From positions 468,695,792 to 468,759,791 of the forward strand of contig CM042697.1 in assembly GCA_023614405.1 (NCBI GenBank): a stretch of DNA of 64,000 nucleotides, in the 5' to 3' direction. Source of the stretch: Avena insularis. Its lineage: Eukaryota > Streptophyta > Magnoliopsida > Poales > Poaceae. Position numbers and translations under genes: made by a program. Positions 1-12,090 of the stretch are shown here, one piece after another. Position 1 is the first letter of the stretch. The number at the start of each line of letters is the position of its first letter. The notes beneath the pieces are model-generated. The model worked only from the letters and a program-made list of their open reading frames with translations, was not told the DNA's origin and made no database searches.

Positions 1-1482
1 TGTTTCTATTATTTTATGAGTGATAAATTGTTTGAATATTGGTTGGAATGCTAGTTGAATCTATGTTTGCTTGATTGATTTGTAGTGAAGTTAGAAGAGT
101 GTGATATTAGCAAGATCAAGAAGTGAACCAACATTCTCTACCAAAAAGGCAAGTGACACTATCATCCAAGTCCTACTATTTTCATTACACTTAGTGGATT
201 TTTGAAACATGCATGAAAAGGATTTCTATACTTTATGCTATGCTAAATCCTAATAGCATGCACTTATATATTCCTTGGTGAAAACAATGTAGTTGTAGTA
301 TGCTTAGCCCAGCTATATATTGGGATGGGATACATGTTGTGATTATATGAAGTATTGAAAAGACTTATGTTTTATATAATAAAACAAGTACTCAATGAAC
401 CACCTGGGTGGACAAGGATACTCAAGCTTTTGAACAAGGTGGCAACAAAAGGAACCATGTTTATATGGCAATCTCTTTTTGTTGTGCACTAGAAGAAAAC
501 CACCCAGGGACTTAGAGATTGAACATGTTTCAGACAAAGGCTTCCATGTACAGCCACATGCTAAATGGGCTCTGGCTTAGTCAACTACATAGTGGAAGAC
601 CCATGCATTGGCATCTTCAGGTTAACTAGATTAGTGCTAGGGAACTTGGAACCCTACATTGGTGCCTGGAAGACAAGCTAGCATTGTGTATTGGGAGGAC
701 TCCTATGGAAAGACTTTGTCACATTCTCAATCTGCCAGTACTCCATCTTGGTGAGTACTTATCCAGCGGCCACTGGTGGCATCAAGATGAGATTGTGTCA
801 TGTGGGTAAAGTGTAAAACTTATGCAGAAGATCAAAATTCTAAGTACTTAGCTGTGTCCCCGGTTATGGACAATATTGAGAAACTAAGGCCTGAAGCTAT
901 GGGAGATCTCGACATTCCAATTTCTCGAAGTTAAAACTTGAGGGTGACAACAAGGGATTTTGAAGCACTTGGAGTTTTCCAAGAAGTTCTAAAAGATTTG
1001 ACAAACATCAAAAACTATTTTGAAAAGATAGGACAAAACTATATTGCTTTCTGCAAATGAGCCTAAACCCTACTTAGCCAAATATGCATGTAATGATAGG
1101 ATCCACTTAATTCTACATAGTAGTGAAACTTGTCAATACAATTCAAATGTATTGACCCTTGTGGATGCAACTTATTATGTTGCAGGTTTGTTTGATGTTA
1201 GTGAAGAGTGTTGAATTAGGATTACAAGTCTACAACCAACATGACTGCCTGTGGCACTTTGAAGATGAAGGACCCCAGGCTTATAGATATTCTGCTGCAA
1301 TGTAATGTGATAGCCAAATGAGCTATGTAAGATGTAATGAATTATTTATTCCTGGTTATAAGGTTGTATTATGACCTTTGTTTCTTGATATTACATCTTA
1401 ACTGTGGATGCTAGCTATTGATCCAGGGACTAGCATTGTAAACACAGGGATCTCTACCTTATTAAAGGTTGGGAACCTTACA
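1..1482 (+). mobile_element. 3' part of a long LTR (same group as the 35631-40033 solo LTR)
   Basis: The stretch is the right-hand end of an LTR whose left end lies outside the window. It aligns by eye with 38656-40033 along its length, including the shared terminal block around 'gatccagggactagcattg' and the end 'gaaccttaca'. It stops at 1482, where sequence switches abruptly to a Copia gag read on the minus strand. No primer binding site follows the LTR end, so this is either a solo LTR or the 3' LTR of an element in + orientation. The five bases after it, 'atgac', are the candidate target-site duplication, but the left copy is not in view. The insertion truncates the Copia gag. Confidence 0.8.
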
Positions 1483-2970
1483 ATGACTTTCTTCTAATTT
1501 CCCATAGTTGCTAGTTAGCAAAGCAAGTTGAGCCTTTAGCTCAACATTATCCTTCAAAATAGATGCTTCACAAGAAATAGAGTTAGTAGCACAAACATCT
1601 TTATTATTAGCAAGAGGTGAGGGCAACTTGTCAAGCTCTTTTAAATATGAAGCTTTAAGTTGCTCATGTGACTCGGTGAGTTTGATGAGCTCCCTCTTAA
1701 CGACCCGAGAGCCATTTTTGAGGTGCTTAAAATCCTCAACAAGTTTAGCATAAGCAACTTCAAGTTCATCATTTTTAATCTTGAAGGAGTTAGCCACCGC
1801 AAGTTCTCTATCATGGTATTCCTTTACTCTAGATAATTCTAGAGTAAAAGTCTCCTCAAGAGATTCTTTGGTGGTTTGTTCTTCTTCAAGGGAATCCTTT
1901 ACTTGAGCAAGTTCATTAGCATACTCACGCTCAAGCGCAAACTTTTCATCAATTATGTTTTCTTGCTCCTCAATAAGATCATTGCCTTCTATAACATAAT
2001 TCAAGATTTCAAGAAGGTTGGAGGAAGCAATTTTATTTTTATAGAGAGCACTATAGACAACCTGTCTCATTTTCTTAATAGAGGTAATATCATACTTACC
2101 TCTATAATCATCATTATCATTCTCAAACTCATCATCATCATCATCATGAGATACAATGGGATTCAAAGAGGTTACCTGTGTTACCTTAGCCATAAGGCAT
2201 ATGTGAGAACCGGAGGAAGGTGATGATGAGATTGCACTTGTAGCTCTCTTCAAGACCTTGTCTTGGCACATAGAATCTTCATTTTCCTCTACATGGTTAG
2301 CAACACAAGCACTAGAGGAAATAAAAGCATTTTTATCATGGCAACAAGACAACATGAGCATATCATCCTGAGATTTATTCAAGTCATTTCTACATGATAT
2401 GTAAGGACTATTAACACAAGCATGTAAGGAATTTTGAGTGCTAGAAGTGTTAAGGTCCAAAGATAGATCATTGCAACTAGATAGATATGAGGGATTACAA
2501 ATAGTGAACACACTATCCATATTGCAATTTCTATCACCACTCACCATATCATTACCTTGTGAAAAGTCACATTTTGGTGAAGTGGTAGAGGATGAGAACT
2601 CATCTCGACCGAAAGTGGAAGCAACACAATCATCCTCAATAATGTTGGACACAACATATTTATCTTGAAGTTTTGTCCATAACTCATGAGCGCTCCAAAA
2701 AGGAATGATTGAAGATGTAACTACATAGCTCAAAGCATTAACAAGCACATTAGAAGCTTGAGCATCGAGATATAAGTTTTTCTCATCCTCACTAGATAGA
2801 TTTTTGAAATCCATAGGAGGATAAAAACCTATATCTATAATACGCTCCAAATTTGGGTCCATGTCCCGAAAATGAATGAGCATGCGATTTTTCCATATAT
2901 CATAATTTGTGCCATCGAATGTGAACATGTCATTGTGCACAAATCCTCTAGCCGACATCTTTACTCTCAA
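1483..2970 (-). pseudogene. Truncated Copia gag
   Basis: An open frame of about 495 codons starts at 2970 (MRVKMSARGF) or at the internal Met of MSARGF. Residues about 14-45 carry 'FTFDGTNYDIWKNRM', the N-terminal signature of plant Copia gag proteins (DUF4219/UBN2 type). Residues about 95-105 ('LWTKLQDKYV') continue that domain. The middle is Ser/Asn-rich with an acidic run (HDDDDDEFENDNDD), and the last 150 residues are Glu/Lys/Leu-rich and look coiled-coil. The zinc knuckle and pol expected downstream are missing because the LTR ending at 1482 interrupts the gene; the frame runs only a few codons into that LTR before stopping. It would package RNA in an intact element. Confidence 0.8.
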
Positions 2971-2998
2971 GGCGGTGAAGCCTAAAATGAGAGACTGG

Positions 2999-3010
2999 GC
3001 TCTAATACCA
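2999..3010 (-). other. Copia primer binding site
   Basis: The minus strand reads TGGTATTAGAGC, one mismatch from the common plant Copia PBS TGGTATCAGAGC (initiator Met-tRNA). It lies two bases inside the LTR end at 3013 and about 28 bases upstream of the gag start, which fixes the direction of the element. Confidence 0.8.
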
Positions 3011-3485
3011 ATTAAAAGGATACGAATGTCGCCTAGAGGGGGGTGAATAGGCGATTAAAACTTTTCCTAGAGTGGCTCAACAAAGGCGGAATAAAACTAG
3101 TGTTTACTTTGTTAAGCACAACCTAGAACAACTAATGTTCACCTATGTGCACCAACAACTTATGCTAAGCAATCCAAGCAACAAAGTGATAGCAAGATAT
3201 ATATATTACTTCAAGCACGAAGGATATCACAATATAAAGTGCATAAGTAAAGAGCTCGGGTATAGAGATAATCGAGGCACGCGGGGACAATGATATTTTA
3301 CCGAGTTCCTCCTAACATAGAGTACATCTCGTTTGGAGAGGGGGTGGTATCAAACCACCAATGCCACAAAAGGCCTCCCTTATTCTCCGGTGAATCTCAC
3401 CCCAACGGGATCGATCCACGCTTCCAACAGGAACCTCTCACAAGGTTGGGGCACTTCTCCACAACTTAATTGGAGGCTCCCAACA

Positions 3486-3519
3486 AATGCCACCAAGGCC
3501 ACAATGCCACCAAGGCCAC
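3486..3519. repeat. 17-bp tandem duplication in Copia LTR
   Basis: The 17-mer 'aatgccaccaaggccac' occurs twice head to tail. Confidence 0.9.
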
Positions 3520-4334
3520 AAAACCGTCTAGGGTTCCAAGAAACCAAGAGGGACAAGCTCCAAAGAGTAACACGAACCAAATCCTCCGAGGAGAACTCAA
3601 ACCGATGCACCGAATGCAAATGGCAAGAACACCACAAAGGTGCTCAAATCCCTCACTCTCAAGTTCCAACAAAGCTACTAAAGCTATTGGGGGGACAAGA
3701 GAGGAGGAATCAAAGAGAGACACAAAATCCCCCAAAATCTAGATCCCTAGAGATGCACTCACAAAGAGATGAATCGGTTAGGTCAAAACATGGATCTAGA
3801 TCTCCTCTCTCTCTTCCACTCAAATATGGGCAAGAATCATCGGAGGGAAAAGATTAGGCAAGCTTCAAGATCTAGAGCAAGTGTGGACAAAGCTTAGCCT
3901 AATAGATGAGGAAGAAGCACTCTAAACTGAAAATGGGCAAAGCCTTAAATAGAGGCCCCTAAAATCTAGCCGTTGAGGCATATTTTCAGAACGGTCCTAG
4001 TAATAAAATTTTTTTTTTAGTTGGTAGCCGTGTTTAGAAACCGAGCAAAAAATCAAGGCAGGCAGGGAATCTGGGGACGCGAGAGGGGCCAGCGCATGCA
4101 AGACGCATCGTGTACACACATGCAAAGGCAGCGGCACATGTCAAATGACGGCAAGAAGAATCAACGGTAATGCAACAATGAAGCAACCAGCGAGCCGGGA
4201 GGAGCAATGGCGCGACGCGCGTGGGTCCACATCTAGTCAACGAGAGCAGGCACGCGGCAGCAGCTGAGGAGAAAAACGGGCCAGGTCAAACGCGGCTGAG
4301 CGAGATCGGGCATAGAACCTGGGAGAAAAAACTA

Positions 4335-4480
4335 GGCCGACCGGTAGTACCGGCCCACCCGGGCGGTACTACCGGGCCGGCCGGTACTACCAGAAAATGG
4401 TACCGGGCCAGGCAGAAGATAATCTGTGGCGCTCAGATGCGGGCGGTAGTACCGGCCCTCCCGGGCGGTACTACCGCTCG
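4335..4480. repeat. Cluster of CGGTAGTACCG / CGGTACTACCG motifs
   Basis: Within about 150 bp the palindrome-like core GGTAGTACC or its partner GGTACTACC occurs at least five times, each flanked by GC-rich arms (for example 'ccggtagtaccggcccaccc'). The motifs pair with each other as inverted repeats and could fold in RNA. It lies in the LTR of the minus-strand Copia element. Confidence 0.75.
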
Positions 4481-5297
4481 GCCCAGTAAACAGATTTTTC
4501 TTTTTCTTTTTTAATTAAGACTGGCAAATATTCAAACGAGTGTAACTTTTGATTGGTAGCTCCGATTGACCCGATTCCAATTGCGTTGGAAAGAGGACGA
4601 CAATAGCTACCCTATAAATAGTGAAAATATTGGTTATCACCAAGTGATAAAGTATCAAGTATAATAATGTGAGATACCTCACTTGGTGAAAAACCGAAAA
4701 GCCGGCAAGATCAAAATCGCAACAAGATACAAACGGAAGATTCGATTTTGATGATCAAGAGCTTGTTATGTAGATTACCACAAGCTCTATATCCTCACAT
4801 GGATAGGACCAAATAACAACCAAATACAATGATGCAGGTATGCAAAGGTTTGAGCTTTCTCCGAACGATATGATCGAGTTACTCATTCGAGAGCCCATCT
4901 TGATAGTACGGTTATCTATCCTAAACCCGGTTTCTCACACACAACATGAGACCGGCAAAAGGGAAAACCTATCAAGATTATACCTTTGCCTTGAGCATTC
5001 CACTTGAGCTCGATGTTGACGAACTTGACCTTCTCAAGATGGACTACCTTTCTTGATTCCTCATCATCGATCCATGATCACCGAGGATGGCAAGCATCAA
5101 ACATGAGATCTTCTATAGATGGCACATTTTGAGCTTGCACAACACATCTTCTTCTCATTTCATCGACCTTGAAGCTAACACATGCTCCAAGCGATGCCAA
5201 TGGATATTTCCTACAAGTACAACTTAATACACACATTAGTCCATAAAGATTGTCATTAATTACCAAAACCACACATGGGGGCCCACATGTTCTTTAA

Positions 5298-5478
5298 GTT
5301 ACTATGCCCTATTGTTAGAACTCCATTCTTTCATGCACATGTTTAGAGTTCTTTGATCTCAGCTTTAAATGCTTGCAAATGGTTCGATCTTTATTGTGAG
5401 GGTGCATGTTCACCTCAAAAATTATTCTTTTTATCACTTACCTACTCGAGGACGAGCAGGAGTTAAGCTTGGGGATGT
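5298..5478 (+). mobile_element. 3' untranslated end and polypurine tract of an Athila-like Gypsy element
   Basis: The segment matches 44768-44947 and 51848-52025, the 3' untranslated ends of elements E and F. It ends with the polypurine-containing block 'gttaagcttggggatgt' directly before the LTR start at 5479. The rest of this element's interior is outside the window or displaced by the Copia insertion. Confidence 0.8.
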
Positions 5479-7014
5479 TGATACATTGGAAACGTATCTA
5501 TAATTTTTGATGCTCCATGCTTGTTTAGTATCTACTTTGCTTTACTTGTCTACAATTTGAGGTGCTTTTTACATGTTTGTTGGTACTAACCTATTAACAA
5601 GTTGCAACAGTGTTAAATGCCTGTTTTCTGCTATTTTTGGTTTTAGAAAAGTTAGTAAAGAAATATTCTCGGAATTGGACGGGACAAACGACAAAGTCAA
5701 TTACTTTTCGTGGGGAACAAGAAGTCCAGAGGGGAGTCGGAGGGGCCAGCCAGAGGGGCCACCCCTCCCAGGCGTGGCCTAGGGTTTGGCCACCCTGGCC
5801 GCCGCCTCGGCCTCCCCCTTCGCCTATAAGAAGCCCCCGATGCAGAAACCCTGAGAACCCGATCAAAAATCCATGAAACCGTCTGTAGCCGCCGCCACCA
5901 TCTTCCCTAGATCGGGGGGATCTGAAGTTCTTACCGGCACCCTGCCGGAGGGGAGATCATCCTGGAGGCCTTTTCTTTGGTATGATGCGTGAGTAGTTCC
6001 ACCTTGGACTATGGGTCCATGTAGTAGCTTGATGGTTGTATCTCCTCCTTTGTGCTTTCATGTATAGATCTTGTGAGCTCCGTTCATGATCAAGATCTAA
6101 TCTATTTGTAATCATGCATGTTGTGTTTGCGGGGATCCGATGGATATTGAGATTATTATGTTGGTTTGATTAATGGTTTTGTCTTTATGATTCTATCATG
6201 TCTGTGTTGTTTGTGATCTTGCATGCTCTCCGTTGTTAGTAGCTATCTTGGCCAAGTAGTTGCTAGTGACTCAAAGAGGGGGTATTTATGCTCGATAGTG
6301 GGTTCATGCCTCTAGTTTCCAAGGGAGGTGACAATAATCTCTTCGGTTGTAGATGTGTTGTTGCTACTAGGGAGAAAACAACGGTCTCTTGTTCATGGAA
6401 CGTGTGGATTGTTTACCTTACACACTTTGCTTAAAGCAGTTGTCTGTTGCTTGCAACTTAATACTGGAAAGGGTTCGGATTATAACCTGAAGGTGGACTT
6501 ATAATCATAGATGCAGTTGGATGGCGGTCTATGTATATTGTTGCATTGCCCAATCGAATCTCATAGGATCTTTCTGACTAGTAATTGCATTGTTATGTCT
6601 TGCTCAGTTCCTGTTAATTGCCCTGCTGTAATTTGTTTACCCTTCATGCCATGTTGTTTATTTAAGGAGAGCACCTCTAGTGAATTATGGACCCCGGTCT
6701 AATCTTTACCATTGATACATCTTCCACTATTACTTGTTTACTTGTTGCAAACCATTGCCTTTCACACCATACGTTTAATCCTTTGTTACAGCAAACCGGT
6801 GAGCTTGACAACCTCACTGATTCGCTGGGGCAAAATCTTGAGTTTGTGTTGTGCAGGTCTCCGCGTTGCTTGCAACACCTGTGTGACGTTTCGTCCCTCC
6901 TACTGGTTCGATAACCTCGGTTTATTACTGAGGGAAACTTGCTACTGTGCTGCTTCATACCTTGCTCTTGAGGTTTCCAACGAAGCGTCCCACGACAAGT
7001 GCTGGGCGCCATCA
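5479..7014 (+). repeat. 3' LTR of an Athila-like Gypsy element
   Basis: The LTR starts TGATACATTGGAAACGTATC, follows a polypurine tract and ends near 'gggcgccatca' (1536 bp). The same LTR type recurs at 16250, 17547, 44948 and 52026 and in the partial copy at 46777-47119. Inside are a GC-rich part with 'cgcctataagaagcccc' (a TATA-like box, about 5820) and a conserved stretch around 'atgcgtgagtagttccacct'. No PBS follows, so it is a 3' LTR. The open frames in it are the same by-products seen in every copy. Confidence 0.8.
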
Positions 7015-8269
7015 ATGTTTTATGATGCTCACCACACAGTTGATGATTTGTGATGGTTATTGGTTGTCTGTGGCTTGATCTTGCTGATTATGTTGCTGGC
7101 CTGATCTTGTCCTTCACCTCCTGGTCCTGCTCCTGCTACTTTTGGTTCCTGTGCTTGTCCTTGATCAGTCCTTCTCCTCCTAGCTCCTGCAGCTTGACCT
7201 TGCTATCCACCTGATCCTCCCCCTCCTTATGTCACCATCTGGTGATGCTAGGTTGATTTGGTGTGTGGTTTTGGCTGGTGGTTTGCTTAGCTTTGTGAAG
7301 CTGAGTGTTCTTGATGTGGTGTGGGAAATGCAGAGATGAACTAGTGGCTGCCACAACTGTGCTTGGTCCTTTGACTTGGTTGAGCTATTGTGGCTATGTC
7401 GACAACACACCCCATGCAGTTTGGTGATTGAGATGCATGTGTGTCTGTTGCATGGTTGTGGATGAGATCAGTGAGGTGTCTCACCCTTTGATCTTTTTAC
7501 TATTAACCTTCCTGGTGAAACTTGCCCCTTTTACTTGTTGTGATCATTTGACTTATGGCTTATTTATTATGAAAGATCAAATTCTTTCATATTGGTGAAA
7601 CTTGCCCCTAAAAGATTTACTCTATGATGTGATCTTGAGCAGTGCAACTCATTGCTCTCTACTGAGAGTAAAATTAATAATTTATCTTTTATTTTCCTTT
7701 TTGTTTGTTCTTTATTTTGCAGGTACAAGATCTGAAGATTCAAGATTTAGTATAGGTTTATTTTCAGATAAATAAATTCCTTTGTAATTTTTATTTCATT
7801 CTTTTGTAAGAAATGTGTAATAGTTTATTCATATAGATATACTTTTCTTTTCGTAATTATTCTTTATTGACTCAGTGAGTTAATCTTTGTAATTTATTCA
7901 TGGAATAAAGATAAGGAATAAAAGATTCATTTCTTATTTGAATTTCTATTACTATTTATTATTTATTGATTAAATCAAATAATATTACTAAATCATTTTA
8001 GAATTCATTTTAAAATATCAATTCCTAACTTTAAAATGTAAACTCAAAAGTTCAAATTTGAATTCAAATTCTTTTCCCCCAAAACACACTAATTCATAAA
8101 GATCATGTCAAAATTTATAACGATCACTCTCCAAAGCTATTCCTACACCTAGAGAGTGAAAGAAATTCTGATCACTTAAGGTTTTTATTTGGCGAAAATT
8201 TTACCCACATTTTACAGACGAATGCATGCATATGCACAAATTCCTAAATCTACCCTTCGTTGGTTCCTA
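7015..8269. other. Unassigned, AT-rich in its right half
   Basis: There is no supported gene. The left part is rich in 'tcctgctcctg'-like short repeats. 'ttggtgaaacttgcccc' and a near copy occur at about 7511 and 7591. From about 7700 the sequence is very AT-rich, with runs such as 'tttcagataaataaattcct'. The texture resembles decayed LTR sequence, but I cannot place it in a family. Confidence 0.4.
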
Positions 8270-9969
8270 AATGTTGGGATGTTAAACCTTGCTAGGTTTT
8301 CCTTTTACCGGTCTCAAGGTGGTTGTTGGGAGATCGGGTTATAGGCTAGATAGCTGCACTATCAAGAGGGGCTTTTGGTTGGGTAACTTGATCACATTGT
8401 CATAGGGAGCTCAATCCTTTGCATACTTTGCATCTTTCTATTTTGTTGCTTCTTGGTGTTTCTCCATCTGAGGTTCTTGATCTTGTTTCTAGATCTTCAA
8501 CAATCCCAAGTTCATCAAAAACGGAATTCGTATGCATCTTCTATGGTGTTTTCGAGTTTGAAGGTTTTATCGGTTCTTATTTAGGGAGGCTTCTTACCTT
8601 TCTTCATTTGGTTCTATCCTCCTTTGTTGGTCTATGATGTTTCTCTACACAATCTTGTAGATCTTGTTGTGCTCATCAAAACAAGCCCAAGATCATCGAA
8701 ATCGGAGTCCGGATGCAAAATTTATTGCGTTTTTCGTGAAGCCCGTTTCATCCCGGTTGTGGATTCGGTTCAACCGGCTCCCAGACCGGGTGGTCCGGTG
8801 CCAAGATCGGAAAACCGGATCTTAAACCGGGATTTTCGGTTTTGCTATACCGAGTCTATTGATACCGCGGTCATTACCTAATCCCGGTTTTAAGTTCGGT
8901 TTTCTGGTCCAAGAACCGGACAGTCCAATGTGAGGATCGGTCCAACCGAACTTTCAACCGAGTTCGCACAGATTTCTTCCAACGGTTATATTTTCTTTCC
9001 CCTATAAAAGGGGGTTCTTCCCCCAACGTTGTTTAGTGTTCTTGACCACGAAATTGACCTCCATTGTTGAACCTCTTGAGCTTTGCTTCCTCCCCCTTCC
9101 CTCCTATGATTCTTGCATTTTGAGGGCTTTGGAAGAGGAGATCTAGATCTACAATCCCCACCAATCAATTCCTCCTCTAAGTGATGGGAACCCATTGGAT
9201 ATAGATCATGTAGTCATTAGTTCACTTCCACCATTTTTCTTCCTCTCTAATTCCTCCCTAGCACTTGTTGCTTTGGTGGCATTGGAGAGTGAAGGATTTG
9301 AGCACCCTTGGTGGTCTTGCTTTGTATTCTTGCATAAGTGTTGAGCTCTCCATTACGATTTTTTGAGTGAGAGACCATGAGCTTGTTACTCTTGGAGGGT
9401 GACCTCCTAGTTGGCTTGGCGGTTGGTGCTATTGTGTCCTCTTCGTGAAAGATTATGAAGAGACCCGGGCTTCTCCTCCGTGGAGCTTGTGAAGTGGTTG
9501 TGGAGCTTGCCATCTCCGGAGTGGAGGAAAAGCTAGACATAAGTAAAGGGCCTATTCCTTCGTGGGATAGACTCGGAGAAAAAGGTGAGCCTTCGTGGCG
9601 TTGGAAAATCCTTCGTGGAATCCTACACCTCTCCAACGTGACGTACCTTACTTGTAAGGAAACACAAGAATACATCTTCATCTCCGTGTGTCTCGGTTAT
9701 CTCTATACCTGAGATTACTTTCCTTGTGATAGCCATCGAGATTGAAGTACTTATATCTTGCTTATCATTTGTGCTATATTTATCTTGTGCTATATTTCTT
9801 AGCTTAACTTGTTATTGGTGCACTTAGTTGAGCCTAGAGTATTTAGGTTTTGTGCTTGTAAAATAAACGTTAGTTTAATTCTGTATTCTATCAAGCCAAA
9901 ACCATATTAGTTTTGAAATTGTCTATTCACCCCCCCCCCCTCTCTCTAGGCGACATCTCTATACTTTCA
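8270..9969 (+). mobile_element. Copia-type LTR, probably solo or 5' truncated
   Basis: The right end carries 'gtctattcac', a C-run, 'tctaggcgacatctctata' and 'ctttca', the same LTR terminus seen in reverse at 3013-3060. No PBS follows 9969. A TATA-like 'cccctataaaaggggg' is at about 9000. A loose internal duplication links about 8475-8570 with about 8655-8745 (each has a 'ttgtttctagatcttcaaca'-like block followed by 'atcatcgaaatcggagtccg'-like sequence), and an AACCGG-rich part lies at 8770-8960. The left boundary is not defined; I could not find a matching target duplication for 'ctacc' at 9970. Confidence 0.6.
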
Positions 9970-11053
9970 CTACCGTAGCTTTCAAAACATGTCTCGTCAT
10001 GACCATTGCGCGGGATTGAATCTTTCGGAACTCTTAATGGCTCGCAATGGCTACTTGTATACCTAAAAATGATTTTTGAAAAAGCATTTAGAAAACTATC
10101 ACATACATCTAGTTTAAATTTAATGTACTTTCTATCAAATCGACGGAAAATCATTTAGTAAAAAGTAGCTAGAAATATTAGAAATTCATAAAAAAAATGG
10201 TTATTGTTCATGAATATGGTCTAGTTTGGGTGAAAATTGGAATTATACCGTTTGCACCATATTCCTGGTAACTGACAAAAATACATATATATATCCCTTG
10301 GCCACCGTGGGAGGTTACGGGAGGACACGCTCGCCATCCGATGTCATCCTTGTCCAAATTTCGTACACGAATGGGTTAAGTCGGACACATCAGTTCTATG
10401 GCTCGTGCCGCTGGAGAGGCCGCGCACATCTGCACCACACGGATGTGTTCGGACAGGTTGGGCCGTGCATCTCCAAATGACACGGTCAAGGGCGGACAGA
10501 GTGTCCTTCGGTTGGCAGCGGGGCCCATATATAAGTGAAGAATTAAATTAATACTAGCTTCTCGTTAGATTTGACACCGTCCATTACAAAAAGGCCTAGG
10601 TAAACAAAATAAAATGCCTATACTATTGGCCGTCCCTACGGCTACTCTCCGCTGTTGTCGCCGTTGTCTGAGGGTTAGGCCCCGTCGATCGCCGTCCGCA
10701 CGAGCTCTCTTTTCCTCCCGACGTTTCCATGGCTAGCTCCTCCACGCCACCAACCAGCGGGAGGGCACCCCGCTGCTTCGCCTCCTCCTCTCTTTCCTCC
10801 TTGTCACATTAACGCTGCCCCCTGCAGGTCCTGCCGTTGTGGCACGTGTAGCTTCCGCCGCCGCCCTGCATGCAGCTCGTGCGTGCCACCCTGGAGCTCC
10901 CACCGGCACTCTACCCCTCTTATCGGTGGACTCCCCTTTCTCCAGCTCACCCGAGGCCATAGACGGGCAACAAGGTCCTCGCCGCCGCCAGACCAGGAGG
11001 ATGCGCCCACCACTGATGTACCACGGGAGCCCCCGCGATCGCCCTGGGTGTTG
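9970..11053. other. Lower-copy DNA without a supported gene
   Basis: No long homologous frame is visible. About 10620-11040 is GC-rich and gene-like in composition, with an ATG at 10730 opening only 27 codons (MASSSTPPTSGRAPRCF...) before a stop. It could be the edge of a decayed gene, but nothing identifies a family. 10300-10520 contains GC-rich sequence of the sort found near grass genes and DNA transposons. Confidence 0.4.
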
Positions 11054-11054
11054 T

Positions 11055-11550
11055 GCAACATTTTGCTACAAACTTTTTTTTAGATTGCATCGTATCAACA
11101 AATTTTGCTAGGGCAATGCTACAACAGTAGATCATTTTTGTTATAAATATTTTTTACAATAGCGCAAAATATTTGGTACAATATTTCGACGAAAGTCTTC
11201 AACAAAGTCAGTTTTCTACAAAGTCACTGGCATGTCTCCGACGAAGTGCTTTTTTTGCTACACCTATTTTTGTAGTTTTGCTACAATAGCTAGCATAAAT
11301 TTTTTGCTATGAACTTTTTTAGATTGCATCGTATCAACAAATTTTGCTAGGGCGATACTACAACAATACACAATTTTTGTTATAAATGATTTATATTTTG
11401 CTACAATAGCGCAAAATATTTAATACAATATTTCGACGAAAGTCTTTAGCAAAGTCAGTTTTGCTACAAAGTCACTGGCATGTCTCAGACAAAGTGCTTT
11501 TTTTTGCTACACATGTTTTTTAATTTTGCTACAATAGCGTAAATTTTTTG
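11055..11550. repeat. Two-copy tandem repeat, period about 239 bp, with TTTTGCTACAA motifs
   Basis: The block 'agattgcatcgtatcaacaa' occurs at 11082 and again at 11321, and the following sequence (including 'atttcgacgaaagtctt' and 'aaagtcactggcatgtct') repeats in the same order with scattered substitutions. Each unit holds several TTTTGCTAC(A/T) motifs. Such motif-dense arrays often occur near the ends of plant DNA transposons, but no terminal repeat or transposase was found here. Confidence 0.8.
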
Positions 11551-12090
11551 AACTCGGGTTTGCTACATTAGTATAATATTTTTGTTTTGAAGTTTTCGAC
11601 GAGGTCTCCGACGAGATCTATCTTTTTTATTTTTGTCTCGTGTGTGAACCGCGTGTAGCAAAAATGAAACATTTTGTAACAAAAACAGATCAGTTGTAGA
11701 AAAACGAGATTACACATTGTTTTAGGGACTCGTGGCTCACCGGACCTGGAGGATCCAGGGCAATTATATCCCCCGAGAACGCTCAGCGCCACCGTACCCT
11801 TAAAAATTCAATTAACCAATAGCTCGATCCAAATCCGTGAAGGAAACAGAAAGGTTTTAATTTAGTATACAGCTAGTCCGAGTGCAACACAGATCGCATC
11901 GTACGCAAAGGAGAGAGCTCTCTGGTCTGCATGGATCCGTACGTGTCCTTTTTTTCTTTTTCGTTTTTTTAAGATCGATCCGTGTCCTATTTGGTTACGT
12001 AGCCTTACCGTACATACACATATACGCTCGACCCTGGATCGTTGCATAGTACGTATAGACAAAGGTTGCAGCAGCTAGCGAAATTGATCG

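Larger units (their letters stand above)
1483..5287 (-). mobile_element. Minus-strand Copia retrotransposon fragment (5' LTR, PBS and part of gag)
   Basis: Read on the minus strand, this stretch holds an LTR (about 5287 down to 3013), a two-base spacer, a methionine-tRNA type primer binding site (3010-2999) and a gag frame (2970 down to 1483). The gag is cut by the LTR at 1-1482, and pol and the 3' LTR are not in the window. The element sits in the 3' untranslated region of a Gypsy element: the sequence right of it (5298 onward) matches the Gypsy 3' regions at about 44768 and 51848. The exact right boundary is uncertain by about 10 bp. Confidence 0.8.
3013..5287 (-). repeat. Copia 5' LTR (about 2.3 kb)
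   Basis: The 3' end of the LTR (low coordinates) contains the block 'cgcctagaggggggtgaata', a sequence I associate with a group of grass Copia LTR ends, and abuts the PBS. The 5' end (high coordinates) reads, on the minus strand, TGTGGGCCCCC followed by a block about 'GGTTTTGGTAATTAATGACA'. Between them are a 17-bp direct duplication (3486-3519) and a cluster of inverted CGGTAGTACCG motifs (about 4335-4480). Several open frames inside are unrelated to known proteins and are taken as chance. The right boundary is set by the TG, but about 10 bases before the resumed host sequence at 5298 are unexplained. Confidence 0.7.

Noticed and set aside
3333..3857. 174-codon frame and overlapping frames on both strands
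   Set aside because: They lie inside a Copia LTR and have no recognisable domain; frames on both strands overlap, which fits composition rather than coding.
5594..5876. Gly/Arg/Pro-rich frames in Gypsy LTRs (also near 16381, 45043 and 52120)
   Set aside because: They recur in every LTR copy in a GC-rich promoter part, on both strands, without protein features.
10730..10813. 27-codon frame in GC-rich DNA
   Set aside because: Too short, no family resemblance, no splice-supported continuation.
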